Shown one piece after another: positions 45,498 to 53,787 of a stretch of 64,000 nucleotides of DNA (within the stretch, counting starts at the first letter, position 1; each line of letters starts with the position of its first letter). This DNA is from Rohdeia sp041398665. Its GTDB lineage: Bacteria; Planctomycetota; UBA1135; GCA-002686595. The notes under the pieces are model-generated. The model did no database searches and had not been told where the DNA came from. It saw only the letters and a program-made list of their open reading frames with translations. The position numbers and the translations under genes were made by a program. The stretch lies in the NCBI GenBank assembly GCA_041398665.1, contig JAWKUH010000028.1, forward strand, positions 8,171 to 72,170, given 5' to 3'.

Positions 45498-47840
45498 ATG
45501 CGCCCCCGCGACCTTCTCCTCGTCCTCGCCGGCATCGTGTTCGGCGCGATGCTCACCTGGTTCGCGCTGCCGCGCGACGGGGGATCTGCCGGTCTCGAGC
45601 ACTCCGCGAACCAACACGCTGCGTCGAAGCCTTCGTCATCGAGCGAGCCTCGACTCGCGGAGGGCGCGCACTCCTCGAGCTCGAGCGACGGCGGCGCTTC
45701 CGCCCTCGAGGTCCCGCGCGCCGCGATCGACGCCGCCGCGCGCGACGCGCGGCGTTCCGTCGCCTCGCCCGCCGCGGGCGACGGCGTCATCGAGGGCGAC
45801 GTGTGGGACGAAGTGGGTCGACCGATCGTCGGCGCGCGCGTCGCGGTGCGGCGCGAGATCCGTCGCGGGGATCCGCGCGCCGACGTGCGGCGCGACAGCG
45901 CGAACCCGTTCCTCTCGCTCGAACAGCGCCTCGAACGCGAGGGCGCGGACTGGGCGGACGAAGCGGGGCGCACGGCCACCGTCGTCACCGACGCGAACGG
46001 GCACTACCGCGCGGAGGGGCTCGCGTTCGGCGTCAGCTACCGCGTGAGCGGGATGTGCGACACGCACGTGCTCGAGGAGGCGTCGACGCGCCGCTCGTTC
46101 CAGGCCGGCGACGTCGTGAACCTCGTCGGGCGACCGATCCGGAGCGTCGAGGTGCTCGTGCGGAACGAGGACGGCAGCGTGGCCGAGTCGGCGATCCTCC
46201 AGATGGGTAGCGGCGCGTCGCGCCGGCTCCGGTCCTGGACGCCGACGGATCGAGTGCTGGAACTCCTCGACACCGAGCACGAGTTGACGGCCTACGGCGA
46301 CGTCATGGAGCTGAACGGCGGGAGCGGGTGGACCGTCGAGGCGGGCTTGCGGAGCGAGACCGTGACCGTCGACACATGGGCGGGCGTCGAGCACGTCGAC
46401 CTGCCGCTCGCTGCCGGCACCGGGGTCGTCGTGCGGCTCGTATCCAATGACGGTTCCCCCGTCGACGACAGCGTGGTGTTCGACGTCATGCACACAGAGA
46501 CGAGGGGAGGGAGGACGCAGATCGACGTCGTCGCGCACAGCTACACCCGAGGAGGTGCGCGCTTCTACGGGATCGAGCCCGGCACGTACGTCGTCCGGGC
46601 GCGACTCGACAACAAGGTGTCGCTCCCGGAGCAGGTCGTCGAGCTCGCGGCCGGCGAGTTGCGCACCGTCGAGTTCGTGGTGGAACGGAGCGAACCGCAT
46701 CTCATCCTCGCCCGCGTCCACGGCCCGGACGGGGCTGCGCTGGACTCCGTCTCGTTCGAAGGGAAGCTTCGACTCGCCAGCTCTACGTGGAACGGCGCGG
46801 TCGCGTACGAGCTGCAACGCGACGGGAGCTACCTCCTCGTACTCGACGGTCTGCCCGAGTTCACCGCGGGCGATCCGGTCGTGCGGCACACACTCGAGGT
46901 GAGGCGCTCCGGGTTCGGTGAGTGCGTCGTGCAGTTCGACCACTCGACGACGGAGCTCGACATCCTGCTCGAACCGGTCGCCTTCCTCGACGTCACCGTC
47001 GTCGGTTGGAACACGCTCGATCCCAAGCTGTCCAGCGTGACGCTCGAGGCCGTCGCCGACGAGGACGGCGTACGCCCCAGTTGGCGAGCGGATTGGCGCT
47101 CGCCCTCGGTGGACGCCGAGGGGCACGTCCGCTACGAGAACCTTCCGACCGGTCGCTACTGCGTGCAGCTGCGCGTCGGCGGGCAACTGCGCGGGACCGC
47201 GAACGTCGAGCTCGCGAGCGGGCCGAACGCGATCGAGTTCGTCCCGGAGGCGCGCCACGATCTCGTGGTGCACGCGCCGTACCTGGCACCGGGGACGTCG
47301 ATCTCGGTCTCTCCGCCGCGGCCGGAGGACGGGAGTGGTGACCCCCTCGGTGGACCGGTCGACGAAGGGAGCCCCTTCGCTCGCTACGTCACCGACGGAC
47401 GCCACGCCTCCGCGAAGGTCGACGACGAGCACCGCGCGACGTTCACGGACCTCGCACCGGGCGAGTACGTCGTCAGCGCACGGGTGAACGTCGGTGACAG
47501 CCCCGAGCCCCTGCGCATCGTCGTGCCCTGCGGCGAGGTGCTCTACGACGCGCGCACGCCCAACGCGCTGCGCATCACGGTGTTCCCCGGCGACGGCGGA
47601 GTGCTCGGTGCCGCGGGCTTCCGCGACGAGGATCTCGTGGTGGGGCGGAGGGACGCGGGCGACGTCGGTCTCGACGCGCTCTTCATGGACCTGACGAGCC
47701 GCTCGGTGAAGTCCGAGGTCGAGTTCCTCGTCCTGCGCGACGGCGAGTACGTGACGGTGACCTTCGGACCGCTCGGCGAGCGGATCCAGAGCCCGGCGGC
47801 GTTCGGCGGCACCTTCGACATCGAGATCCACGTGCCCTGA
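45498..47840 (+). CDS. CarboxypepD_reg-like repeat protein with C-terminal PDZ-like domain (tandem copy 2)
   Basis: This is a 780-residue paralogue of the preceding gene: TM helix (LLLVLAGIVFGAMLTWFAL), Ser-rich low-complexity segment, and transthyretin-like modules (GVIEGDVWDEVGRPIVGARVAV, GTGVVVRLVSNDGSPVDDSV). Its C-terminus reads TPNALRITVFPGDGGVLGAAGFRDEDLVVG where copy 1 has PWNAIRVTV and GLRDGDLIVGV. The ATG at 45498 follows GGAG by 10 nt. The PDZ core of this copy is more divergent and may no longer bind peptides. Confidence 0.78.
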   Translation: MRPRDLLLVLAGIVFGAMLTWFALPRDGGSAGLEHSANQHAASKPSSSSEPRLAEGAHSSSSSDGGASALEVPRAAIDAAARDARRSVASPAAGDGVIEGDVWDEVGRPIVGARVAVRREIRRGDPRADVRRDSANPFLSLEQRLEREGADWADEAGRTATVVTDANGHYRAEGLAFGVSYRVSGMCDTHVLEEASTRRSFQAGDVVNLVGRPIRSVEVLVRNEDGSVAESAILQMGSGASRRLRSWTPTDRVLELLDTEHELTAYGDVMELNGGSGWTVEAGLRSETVTVDTWAGVEHVDLPLAAGTGVVVRLVSNDGSPVDDSVVFDVMHTETRGGRTQIDVVAHSYTRGGARFYGIEPGTYVVRARLDNKVSLPEQVVELAAGELRTVEFVVERSEPHLILARVHGPDGAALDSVSFEGKLRLASSTWNGAVAYELQRDGSYLLVLDGLPEFTAGDPVVRHTLEVRRSGFGECVVQFDHSTTELDILLEPVAFLDVTVVGWNTLDPKLSSVTLEAVADEDGVRPSWRADWRSPSVDAEGHVRYENLPTGRYCVQLRVGGQLRGTANVELASGPNAIEFVPEARHDLVVHAPYLAPGTSISVSPPRPEDGSGDPLGGPVDEGSPFARYVTDGRHASAKVDDEHRATFTDLAPGEYVVSARVNVGDSPEPLRIVVPCGEVLYDARTPNALRITVFPGDGGVLGAAGFRDEDLVVGRRDAGDVGLDALFMDLTSRSVKSEVEFLVLRDGEYVTVTFGPLGERIQSPAAFGGTFDIEIHVP

Positions 47841-47846
47841 ACGACG

Positions 47847-47880
47847 CGGGCCCCGCGGCGAGCGTTCGCCGCGGGGCCCG
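47847..47880. terminator. Perfect 15-bp stem hairpin between convergent genes
   Basis: The arms 47847-47861 and 47866-47880 are exact complements with a GCGT loop (CGGGCCCCGCGGCGA type). The hairpin begins 6 bp after the stop of the + strand gene and faces the convergent cyclase-like gene that ends 24 bp beyond. There is no T-tract. Confidence 0.65.
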
Positions 47881-47903
47881 TCGATCGCGCGTCGTCGCGC
47901 GCC

Positions 47904-49703
47904 TCAGCGCGGCGCGCCCGCCGCCGTCACGCGCTGCGGCATGGCGAGATCGATCGAGACCATCGCGTAGGCCGTGGCGAGGACCGGGTTGCCCTCCCAC
48001 CAGCGCGGGCTGTTCTCGTTGATCCACGAGCCGTCGGGGCGCTGCAGCGCGATGAGTCGGCCCGCGAGCTCCTTGCGCCACTCGTGCGCGACACCGTCGG
48101 CGTCGGTCACGGTCTCGCTGCCGTAGGCGTCGAGCGCGCGCGCCATGGAGTGGAAGTAGTAGAACAGGCCCTGGTAGGGCGCCGCGGGGTCGTCGAGGAA
48201 CTCGAAGCCCGGGTTCACGTCGAGCGTGTAGTTGTTCGAGATCCACTTCCACACGGCCTGCACGCGCGGGTCGGTGCGCTCGAGACCGCAGAACATGTAG
48301 CAGCCGAGGAGCGCGTAGCTCATCGAGCCGTAGGAGCGCGGCGACTTCGTCCCGTCGGGCAGCGTGACGTAGCCCGCCTTCGACTCGCCCGGCGCGTAGG
48401 TGCCGCCGCCGTCGTTGCCGGGACGGATCGTCTCGCCGTCCTTCACGATCACGAGGTCGTTGCTCTCGCTGCGGTTCTGCGCGCGCTGGAGGAACGCGAC
48501 CATCTTCTGCAGCGCCTCGTCGTCGGCCTCGATGCCGGCTTCCTTCAGCGCGTTCGCGGCCATCCACACGTTCGAGAGGTCGGGGCGCTCGTCGTCGCCG
48601 TAGCCGATGCCGCCGTAGTACTTGTGGCTCGGACCGTAGCCCTCGCCCTCGTCGGCCTGGAGGCGCTTCAGGTACGCCACGGCGTCGGCGACGCGCGCGG
48701 CGTCCGCGGGATCGCCGGACTTCTCGAGCGCCATGATCGCGGCGCTCGTGACGTAGCTCTCGAGCTGACCGTTGATGCAGATCGAGCCGTCCTCGTTCTG
48801 CAGCGTGCGCAACCACGCGAGGCCCGTGGCGATGGCCTTCTTCTGCGCGTCCGTGCGGCGCTCCGCCGGGACGGTCTCGAGCGCGCCGACGACGAGCGCC
48901 GTGATGCCCGGGTCGGGGTGACCGCCGGAGCCCCAGACGCCGAGGTCGCCGCCCGCGGAGGAGGCGAGGAAGTCGGCGCCGCGCATGAGCGAGGTGTCCG
49001 CCGCCGCACGATCGGCGGCCGCGATGGCGGGGAGTGCGCTGGTCGAGCGCTTGCCCTTGGTCTCGCTGCTCGCGATGGCGCGACCCGCTGCGGCGAGCGC
49101 GAGGATCGCGTCGGTCGTCGCGCGCATCGCGCCGTCGGGACCGTCGAAGTGACCGTCGTCGGCCGCGCGCTCCATCATCCCGCTGGCGAGTGCGCGGGCG
49201 GCGTCGACGTCGAGGCTGCGGAGCGACACCGGCTCGACCGCCGGCACGCGCAGGAAGGCCTCGGCGCGCTGCAGCGCTCCGCCGGCGACGGGGCCGTCGA
49301 AGAGCGCGAGCGTCCGCGCGGCGAGCAGCGTCTGCTCGATGGCCTCGGTCGGCGACGCGTCCGCGGCGCAGATCGCGCCGTCCTCGCGCTGCCACGAGAC
49401 GAGGCGGTCGACGGCCTTCGTCATGAAGGGCCCGTCCGCCGTGGTGTACGCGCGCGGTCCGAGGGCGAAGGCCTGGAGCGCGCCCGCCGTCTCGGCGAGG
49501 TCGCCGTAGCCGCCGTTCTCGTCCTGGCGCAGGCGCACCCAGCGCACGACGACGTCGACGAAGTCCTTGACGTCCCCCGACGACGGGCCGTCCTGTGCGG
49601 CGGCGATCGGCGTCTCCGCGACGAGCGCGGTCGCGGCGGGTTCGAGTGTCGGAGCGGGCGAGCCGGCCGCGAGGATGGCGGCCGCGAGGAGCGTGTGGAG
49701 CAT
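47904..49703 (-). CDS. Exported prenyltransferase/squalene-cyclase-repeat protein
   Basis: This is a 599-residue exported protein; the ATG at 49703 provides a signal peptide (LLAAAILAAGSPA). The chain is an (alpha/alpha) barrel of QW-like repeats such as VRLRQDENGGYGDLAETAGAL, WLRTLQNEDGSICINGQLES and ALQRPDGSWINENSPRWWEGNPVLATAYAM. True squalene-hopene cyclases have an essential DxDD motif, which I do not see, so cyclase activity is doubtful. Secreted planctomycete proteins of this type have no known role. A longer start exists upstream but adds a region without a signal peptide. Confidence 0.82.
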   Translation of the reverse strand: MLHTLLAAAILAAGSPAPTLEPAATALVAETPIAAAQDGPSSGDVKDFVDVVVRWVRLRQDENGGYGDLAETAGALQAFALGPRAYTTADGPFMTKAVDRLVSWQREDGAICAADASPTEAIEQTLLAARTLALFDGPVAGGALQRAEAFLRVPAVEPVSLRSLDVDAARALASGMMERAADDGHFDGPDGAMRATTDAILALAAAGRAIASSETKGKRSTSALPAIAAADRAAADTSLMRGADFLASSAGGDLGVWGSGGHPDPGITALVVGALETVPAERRTDAQKKAIATGLAWLRTLQNEDGSICINGQLESYVTSAAIMALEKSGDPADAARVADAVAYLKRLQADEGEGYGPSHKYYGGIGYGDDERPDLSNVWMAANALKEAGIEADDEALQKMVAFLQRAQNRSESNDLVIVKDGETIRPGNDGGGTYAPGESKAGYVTLPDGTKSPRSYGSMSYALLGCYMFCGLERTDPRVQAVWKWISNNYTLDVNPGFEFLDDPAAPYQGLFYYFHSMARALDAYGSETVTDADGVAHEWRKELAGRLIALQRPDGSWINENSPRWWEGNPVLATAYAMVSIDLAMPQRVTAAGAPR

Positions 49704-49908
49704 CGTTCGAGTGGGGTGTCGGCGGGCGGGTCCAGCGCGAGTCGCGCGATCCGCGCGAACGGACGGGACATCATCCGGTTCACCGCGCGCCGGGGGCAAC
49801 CGTCGGACCGAGGATCGCACGGCCGGGCCGCGCCCGACCCGGTCCGTCGCCGGGTTCGCCCCCCGATACGGCTCCCGCGGCGCGGTGTGAGGCGCGCCGC
49901 GCGTGCCG

Positions 49909-50244
49909 CTACTCGCGCGGATCCAGCTTGACCGCGGTGCCGTAGGCGAGGATCTCGGCCGCGCCCGCCGCGATCTGGCTCGTCGCGACGCGCAGGCCGA
50001 CCACGGCGTCCGCGCCGAGCACGCGGGCCTCGGCGACCAGTCGGTCGAGAGCCTGCTCGCGCGCCTCGGCGAGCAGCTTCGTGTAGTCGTCGATCTCGCC
50101 GCCGACGAGGTTCTTGAGCCAGGCCCAGATGTCGCGACCGACGTGTCGTCCGCGCACCGTGCTGCCGCGCACGAGACCGAAGCACTCCACGATGCGCCGA
50201 CCGGGGACCTCGTCGCTCGTGCAGAGGATGACGCTCTTGACCAT
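49909..50244 (-). CDS. YbjQ/UPF0145 family protein
   Basis: This is a 111-residue protein of the YbjQ (PF01906) family: VGRDIWAWLKNLVGGEIDDYTKLLAEAREQALDRLVAEARVLGADAVVGLRV is the family core and is followed by the ILAYGTAV ending. The family forms pentameric assemblies of unknown function and is sometimes called heavy-metal-binding. It is the last gene of a four-gene minus-strand run (lpxB, sigma, anti-sigma, ybjQ), starting 8 bp after the anti-sigma stop. Confidence 0.88.
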   Translation of the reverse strand: MVKSVILCTSDEVPGRRIVECFGLVRGSTVRGRHVGRDIWAWLKNLVGGEIDDYTKLLAEAREQALDRLVAEARVLGADAVVGLRVATSQIAAGAAEILAYGTAVKLDPRE

Positions 50245-50252
50245 CGTCGGGC

Positions 50253-50705
50253 TCAACGCTTGACGTCGAGGTAGGGATCGTGCGGCTGCGTGCGTGCGCG
50301 CCAGCGCAGTGCGGCGGCGAGGAGGGCGACGCCGCCCGCCACGATGCAGACCGTACAGATCGGCGTGGCCGCCGAGACGACGGTGTCCGAGCGGAAGGAC
50401 GCGCCGAGCAGGTCGACGACCGCCGCGATCGCGCCGAGCCCGAAGAGCGTGAACCCTCCGCGCGAGAGCAGGCGCTGGAGGAGGTCGCGCTCGAGGCGGT
50501 CCCACTCGGCGTCCTGCGGTTCGCTCGGGGCCGCCGATCGCGCCAGCACCGTCAGCGCGCGCAGGTCGCGCACCTCGCGAGCGAGACCGGGCTCGTCGAC
50601 GAGTCGCAGCTCGAAGGCGGCGCGCTCGGCGTCCGGGAGCTCGCCGTCGACGTAGGCCATCGCGAGGAGCTCGTCGCGGCTCGGTCTGTTCGTCCCCTGT
50701 TCCAT
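50253..50705 (-). CDS. Anti-sigma factor-like membrane protein
   Basis: This is a 150-residue protein starting 3 bp after the ECF sigma stop. Residues 10-70 form a helical anti-sigma-type domain (DELLAMAYVDGELPDAERAAFELRLVDEPGLAREV), here without the HxxxCxxC zinc motif. A TM helix pair lies at about 82-105 and 117-135. Gene order and layout indicate an antagonist of the adjacent sigma factor, held at the membrane. The sensed signal is unknown. Confidence 0.75.
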   Translation of the reverse strand: MEQGTNRPSRDELLAMAYVDGELPDAERAAFELRLVDEPGLAREVRDLRALTVLARSAAPSEPQDAEWDRLERDLLQRLLSRGGFTLFGLGAIAAVVDLLGASFRSDTVVSAATPICTVCIVAGGVALLAAALRWRARTQPHDPYLDVKR

Positions 50706-50708
50706 GGG

Positions 50709-51380
50709 TCAGTCCGCGGCGCCGAGTTCGGCGCCCATCTCCTCGGCGAAGCGCTCACCGAGGGCGTCGCGCAGTCGTCGTCTGGCGTGGAAGAGGCGCG
50801 ACATGACCGTGCCCTCGGGGATGCCGAGCGCGCGCGCGATGTCGCGGTAGCTGAGTTCGTCGAAGTGGCGCAGCACGAGGATCTCGCGGTCGCGCGCGCC
50901 GAGCCGTTCGAAGGCCGCGCCGAAGCGGTCGCGCAGTTCGCCGATCTCTGGGGTGGGTTCGCCGGGGGGTGGGTCGGACTCGAGCTCGCGCCCGCCGCCG
51001 TCGTCGTCGTACTCCGCATCGATGCTGACGTTCTTGATGCGCTTCTCCCGACGCAGGAAGCTGAAGCAGGTGTTGCGCACGATGCGGTGGAACCACGGCA
51101 GGAACGGTTCGCCGTCGCGGAAGGTCTCGCGCGCCCGGTAGACCTTGAGGAAGGACTCCTGGCACAGCTCGATCGCGTCGTCGCGCGAGCCGACGAGGCC
51201 GGCGGCGACGCGGAACGCGCGACCGCGCACGAGCCGGACGAGGTGGTCGAAGGCGCCGCGGTCGCCCCGCTTGACCATCGCCATGAGCCGCGTGGTCTCG
51301 GCGGAGAGCTCGACCTCGGTGCTCGGCGGGGTCGCCGGCGCGGCGTCCTCGGTCAGGGTGCTTCGGTGGGGTCCTCGCAT
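50709..51380 (-). CDS. ECF RNA polymerase sigma factor
   Basis: This is a 223-residue sigma-70 family factor. Region 2 spans about residues 40-110 (AFDHLVRLVRGRAFRVAAGLVG, FLKVYRARETFRDGEPFLPWFHRIVRNTCFSFLRRE). Region 4 spans about 155-210 (LGARDREILVLRHFDELSYRDIARALGIPEGTVMSRLFHARRRL). It belongs to the RpoE-like group and is paired with the anti-sigma gene just downstream. The gene lies 13 bp after the lpxB stop, so lpxB transcription may carry it. Confidence 0.93.
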   Translation of the reverse strand: MRGPHRSTLTEDAAPATPPSTEVELSAETTRLMAMVKRGDRGAFDHLVRLVRGRAFRVAAGLVGSRDDAIELCQESFLKVYRARETFRDGEPFLPWFHRIVRNTCFSFLRREKRIKNVSIDAEYDDDGGGRELESDPPPGEPTPEIGELRDRFGAAFERLGARDREILVLRHFDELSYRDIARALGIPEGTVMSRLFHARRRLRDALGERFAEEMGAELGAAD

Positions 51381-51393
51381 CGGAGCAGCCCTC

Positions 51394-52836
51394 CTACGCC
51401 GATGCCGTCGCGGTCTTCACGCGAATCGGGAGGGGACGACCGGACGCGGCGGCGAGCGTCCAACGCGCGGCTCGTTCGACGGCTCCGGGACCGCCGAGGG
51501 CGAGGCGCGCCTCCGCGAGCCCGGCGATGCAGCGCTCGCGCTCCGGACCGCGGCGCGCCAGGGCGGCGAGCGCCGAGCGCACCTCCTCGACCGGACCGTC
51601 TCCCGCGAAGCAGAACTCCGGCACCACGGCTCGCGCGGCGAGCAGGTTGATCGAGGCGAAGTGCGGCACCGTGAGGAGGTGGGGGGCGAGCGCGGGTTCG
51701 AGCGCGTTCGACAGTCGGTAGACCACGGCGCACGGGAGGCGGTGGTGCAGGAGGTCGAGCAGGACCGTACCCGACACGGAGAGCGCCGCGCGGCAGCGCG
51801 GGAGGACCTCGTGCAGGTCGCCGACCGCGACGTCGACGCGGTCGGTCATCCCGGCGGCCTCGACCTCGGCGCGCACGAGTTCCGCGAGGTCCGGACGGCC
51901 GACGGGGACGAGTGCCTTCTCACCGTCCATGCCGCGCAAGACCTCGAGCATGAAGGGCAGGTTGCGGCCGACGACGCTCGCGCGACTCCCGGGCAGCACC
52001 GCGATCGGACCGTCGTCGCGCGGCTCGTCGCGCGCTGCGATCGTCGCCAGCCGGTCGACGATGGGGTGCCCGACGTGGGCGCAGGGGACGCGCCGCGATG
52101 CGAACCACGGCACCTCGAACGGGAGGATCGTGAGGGCGAGGTCGACGGCGCGTCGGTAGCCGCCGACGCGCCACGGCGCCCAGCCCCAGTACTGCGGCGT
52201 GACGAAGTGGACGACCGGGACGCCGTAGCGTCGCGCGATGCGACCGATCGGGACGTGCAGCGCGGGCGAGTCGACCATGACGCACACGTCGGGGCGCGTC
52301 TCGCGGAGCTCGCGCGCGACGTCGGTGAGGAGGCGCAGGTAGAAGGGCAGCGCCGCGACGACGCCGAAGCCCATGCGCGCCTTCGAGACGGGGTCGCCGA
52401 CGCGCGCGACGCCGAGTCCTTCGAGCGCTTCGCTCCCGAGCCCCGAGAACGTCGCGCGTCCCTCGGTGAGACGCGAGAGGGCCCGCACGAGGTTCGTCGC
52501 GTGGATCTCGCCGGAGGGCTCCGCGCAGGAGACGAACACGTGGGGCGAGCGGGGCGCTTCGACCTCGGGGACCTCGGTCGGCTCGGCGCTCGACCCGAGG
52601 TCGCGTGCCACCTCGCGCGTCCGCGCGCCGGCGCGCACGAGGTGCACCGCGAGGTGGAACGGCACGAGCGCGAGCGCGACCAGGGCGCGGACGAACTCGA
52701 ACGCGACGGCGGTCCGCGGGCCGGGACCGTCCCGACGGACCGTCGCGGTTCGACCCGCGTCGGCGCCCGGCGCGCCGTCGGCCGTCGCGCGAGCGGGGCC
52801 CGCCGTGCGTTCCTGTTCGGGGCTCTCGGTCGTCAT
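51394..52836 (-). CDS. lpxB: Lipid-A-disaccharide synthase, N-terminally extended
   Basis: LpxB joins UDP-2,3-diacylglucosamine and lipid X to form the lipid A disaccharide, so this organism probably makes lipid A. Conserved blocks are HVFVSCAEPSGEIHATNLVRAL, FSGLGSEALEGLG, VHFVTPQYWGWAPWR, LPGSRASVVGRNLPF and AALSVSGTVLLDLLHHRLPCAVVYRLS. The chain has 480 residues, about 95 longer than usual at the N-terminus. The extra part is a disordered stretch plus a hydrophobic, amphipathic helix (FVRALVALALVPFHLAVHLV) likely to hold it on the membrane. The start at 52836 lies 27 bp from the divergent TPR gene. Confidence 0.9.
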   Translation of the reverse strand: MTTESPEQERTAGPARATADGAPGADAGRTATVRRDGPGPRTAVAFEFVRALVALALVPFHLAVHLVRAGARTREVARDLGSSAEPTEVPEVEAPRSPHVFVSCAEPSGEIHATNLVRALSRLTEGRATFSGLGSEALEGLGVARVGDPVSKARMGFGVVAALPFYLRLLTDVARELRETRPDVCVMVDSPALHVPIGRIARRYGVPVVHFVTPQYWGWAPWRVGGYRRAVDLALTILPFEVPWFASRRVPCAHVGHPIVDRLATIAARDEPRDDGPIAVLPGSRASVVGRNLPFMLEVLRGMDGEKALVPVGRPDLAELVRAEVEAAGMTDRVDVAVGDLHEVLPRCRAALSVSGTVLLDLLHHRLPCAVVYRLSNALEPALAPHLLTVPHFASINLLAARAVVPEFCFAGDGPVEEVRSALAALARRGPERERCIAGLAEARLALGGPGAVERAARWTLAAASGRPLPIRVKTATASA

Positions 52837-52851
52837 CGGAGGACAGCGCCC

Positions 52852-52857
52852 TATCAT
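52852..52857 (+). promoter_or_regulatory. Candidate -10 hexamer TATCAT, leaderless spacing
   Basis: TATCAT ends 6 nt before the GTG of the TPR gene and lies in the 27-bp gap with lpxB. The spacing allows almost no 5' untranslated region, so the transcript would be leaderless. Confidence 0.45.
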
Positions 52858-52863
52858 GCCCGC

Positions 52864-53556
52864 GTGGAACTCGCCGCGATCTTCGGAGCTGCGTTCCTGC
52901 TCTACCTCGTCCTCGCGGCGATCCCCGGACTCGACCTCGTGGCCCGCGTGCCCGTGCTCGGGCTCCTGGGATGCGTGCTGTTCGTCTCGGGCGTCTGGCA
53001 GTTCCTCCTCCGCCGGCTGACGCTCGAGCGACGCGACCGCGCCCTGGCGCGCCAGATCGGAGCGGTCGACACGCCGCACATGAGCGGCAAGCTCGGCGCG
53101 CTGCTCCAGGACAAGGGGCGAGCGCGCTCGGCGATCCCGAACCTCGAGGCGGCGCGGTCGGGCGAACCGGACTCGATCGAGTGGGCCTGGCGTCTCGCCC
53201 GCGCCTACGCCGACACGGGCCGCGACGCCGACGCGTTGCGCGAGGTGCGCGCGGTGCTCGACGTCGACGAGCTGCACGCGTACGGGGCGGCGCTACTGCT
53301 CGAGGCGCGTCTCCTCGCGCGCACGGGTCGACACGCGGAGGCGATCGAGGCGTGCGAGCGCTTCGAGCGCAACCACGGCGAGGAGCCGGAGGGCCTCTAC
53401 GAACTCGGTCGGGTGCACGCGGCCCGCGGCGACCGTCCGAGCGCGAAGCACGCCTTCGCGCGAGCGGCCGACGCGGCGAGTCGTTCCGCGGCCTTCAAGC
53501 GGCGTCGCTCGCCGTGGATCGGGCTCGCCGCGCGGGTGCGGGCGCTGACGGGCTGA
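52864..53556 (+). CDS. Membrane-anchored TPR protein
   Basis: This is a 230-residue protein. Two N-terminal hydrophobic helices lie at residues 2-19 and 27-45 (AAIFGAAFLLYLVLAAIPG, VPVLGLLGCVLFVSGVWQFLL). A TPR domain follows (LQDKGRARSAIPNLEAARSGEPDSIEWAWRLARAYADTGRDADAL ... YELGRVHAARGDRPSAKHAFARAA). The GTG at 52864 is chosen because it places the TM helices first. It is likely a scaffold. It resembles LapB-type proteins, which regulate LPS synthesis, and its location divergent from lpxB is compatible with that, but this is inference. Confidence 0.75.
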   Translation: MELAAIFGAAFLLYLVLAAIPGLDLVARVPVLGLLGCVLFVSGVWQFLLRRLTLERRDRALARQIGAVDTPHMSGKLGALLQDKGRARSAIPNLEAARSGEPDSIEWAWRLARAYADTGRDADALREVRAVLDVDELHAYGAALLLEARLLARTGRHAEAIEACERFERNHGEEPEGLYELGRVHAARGDRPSAKHAFARAADAASRSAAFKRRRSPWIGLAARVRALTG

Positions 53557-53567
53557 GCGTCCTCATC

Positions 53568-53785
53568 GAGGTGCTGCGCGCGGCGCCTCCGGCGCCGAAC
53601 CCACGCAGTTCACAGGGAGGCACGGAGGACACAGAGACCACGCTGCGCCGCCCAGGGCGGCGCGGGAAGTCGGAACGGGACGTAGGCTCCCTGGTCCTCC
53701 TACCGAGCATCGTTCGTCGTGGTCTCTGTGTCCTCCGTGCCTCCCTGTGGACCTTCGGCGCGGCCGGAAGGCCGCGCCCGACGGA
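53568..53785. repeat. Inverted-repeat element, copy E (CACAGAG type)
   Basis: It begins with GGCGCCTCCGGCGCC (53582-53596). The 34-nt arms 53609-53642 and 53718-53751 match at 33 of 34 positions when folded. Both arms carry CACGGAGG where copy A carries CACAGAG, so the pairing is conserved although the bases changed. The spacer is homologous to copy A. It ends with a GCGCGGCC palindrome near 53760-53777 and reaches the permease stop. Confidence 0.92.
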
Positions 53786-53787
53786 CG

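Noticed and set aside
47904..49703. The squalene-cyclase-like protein as hopanoid biosynthesis
   Set aside because: It has a signal peptide and no visible DxDD catalytic motif, and no other hopanoid gene is nearby.
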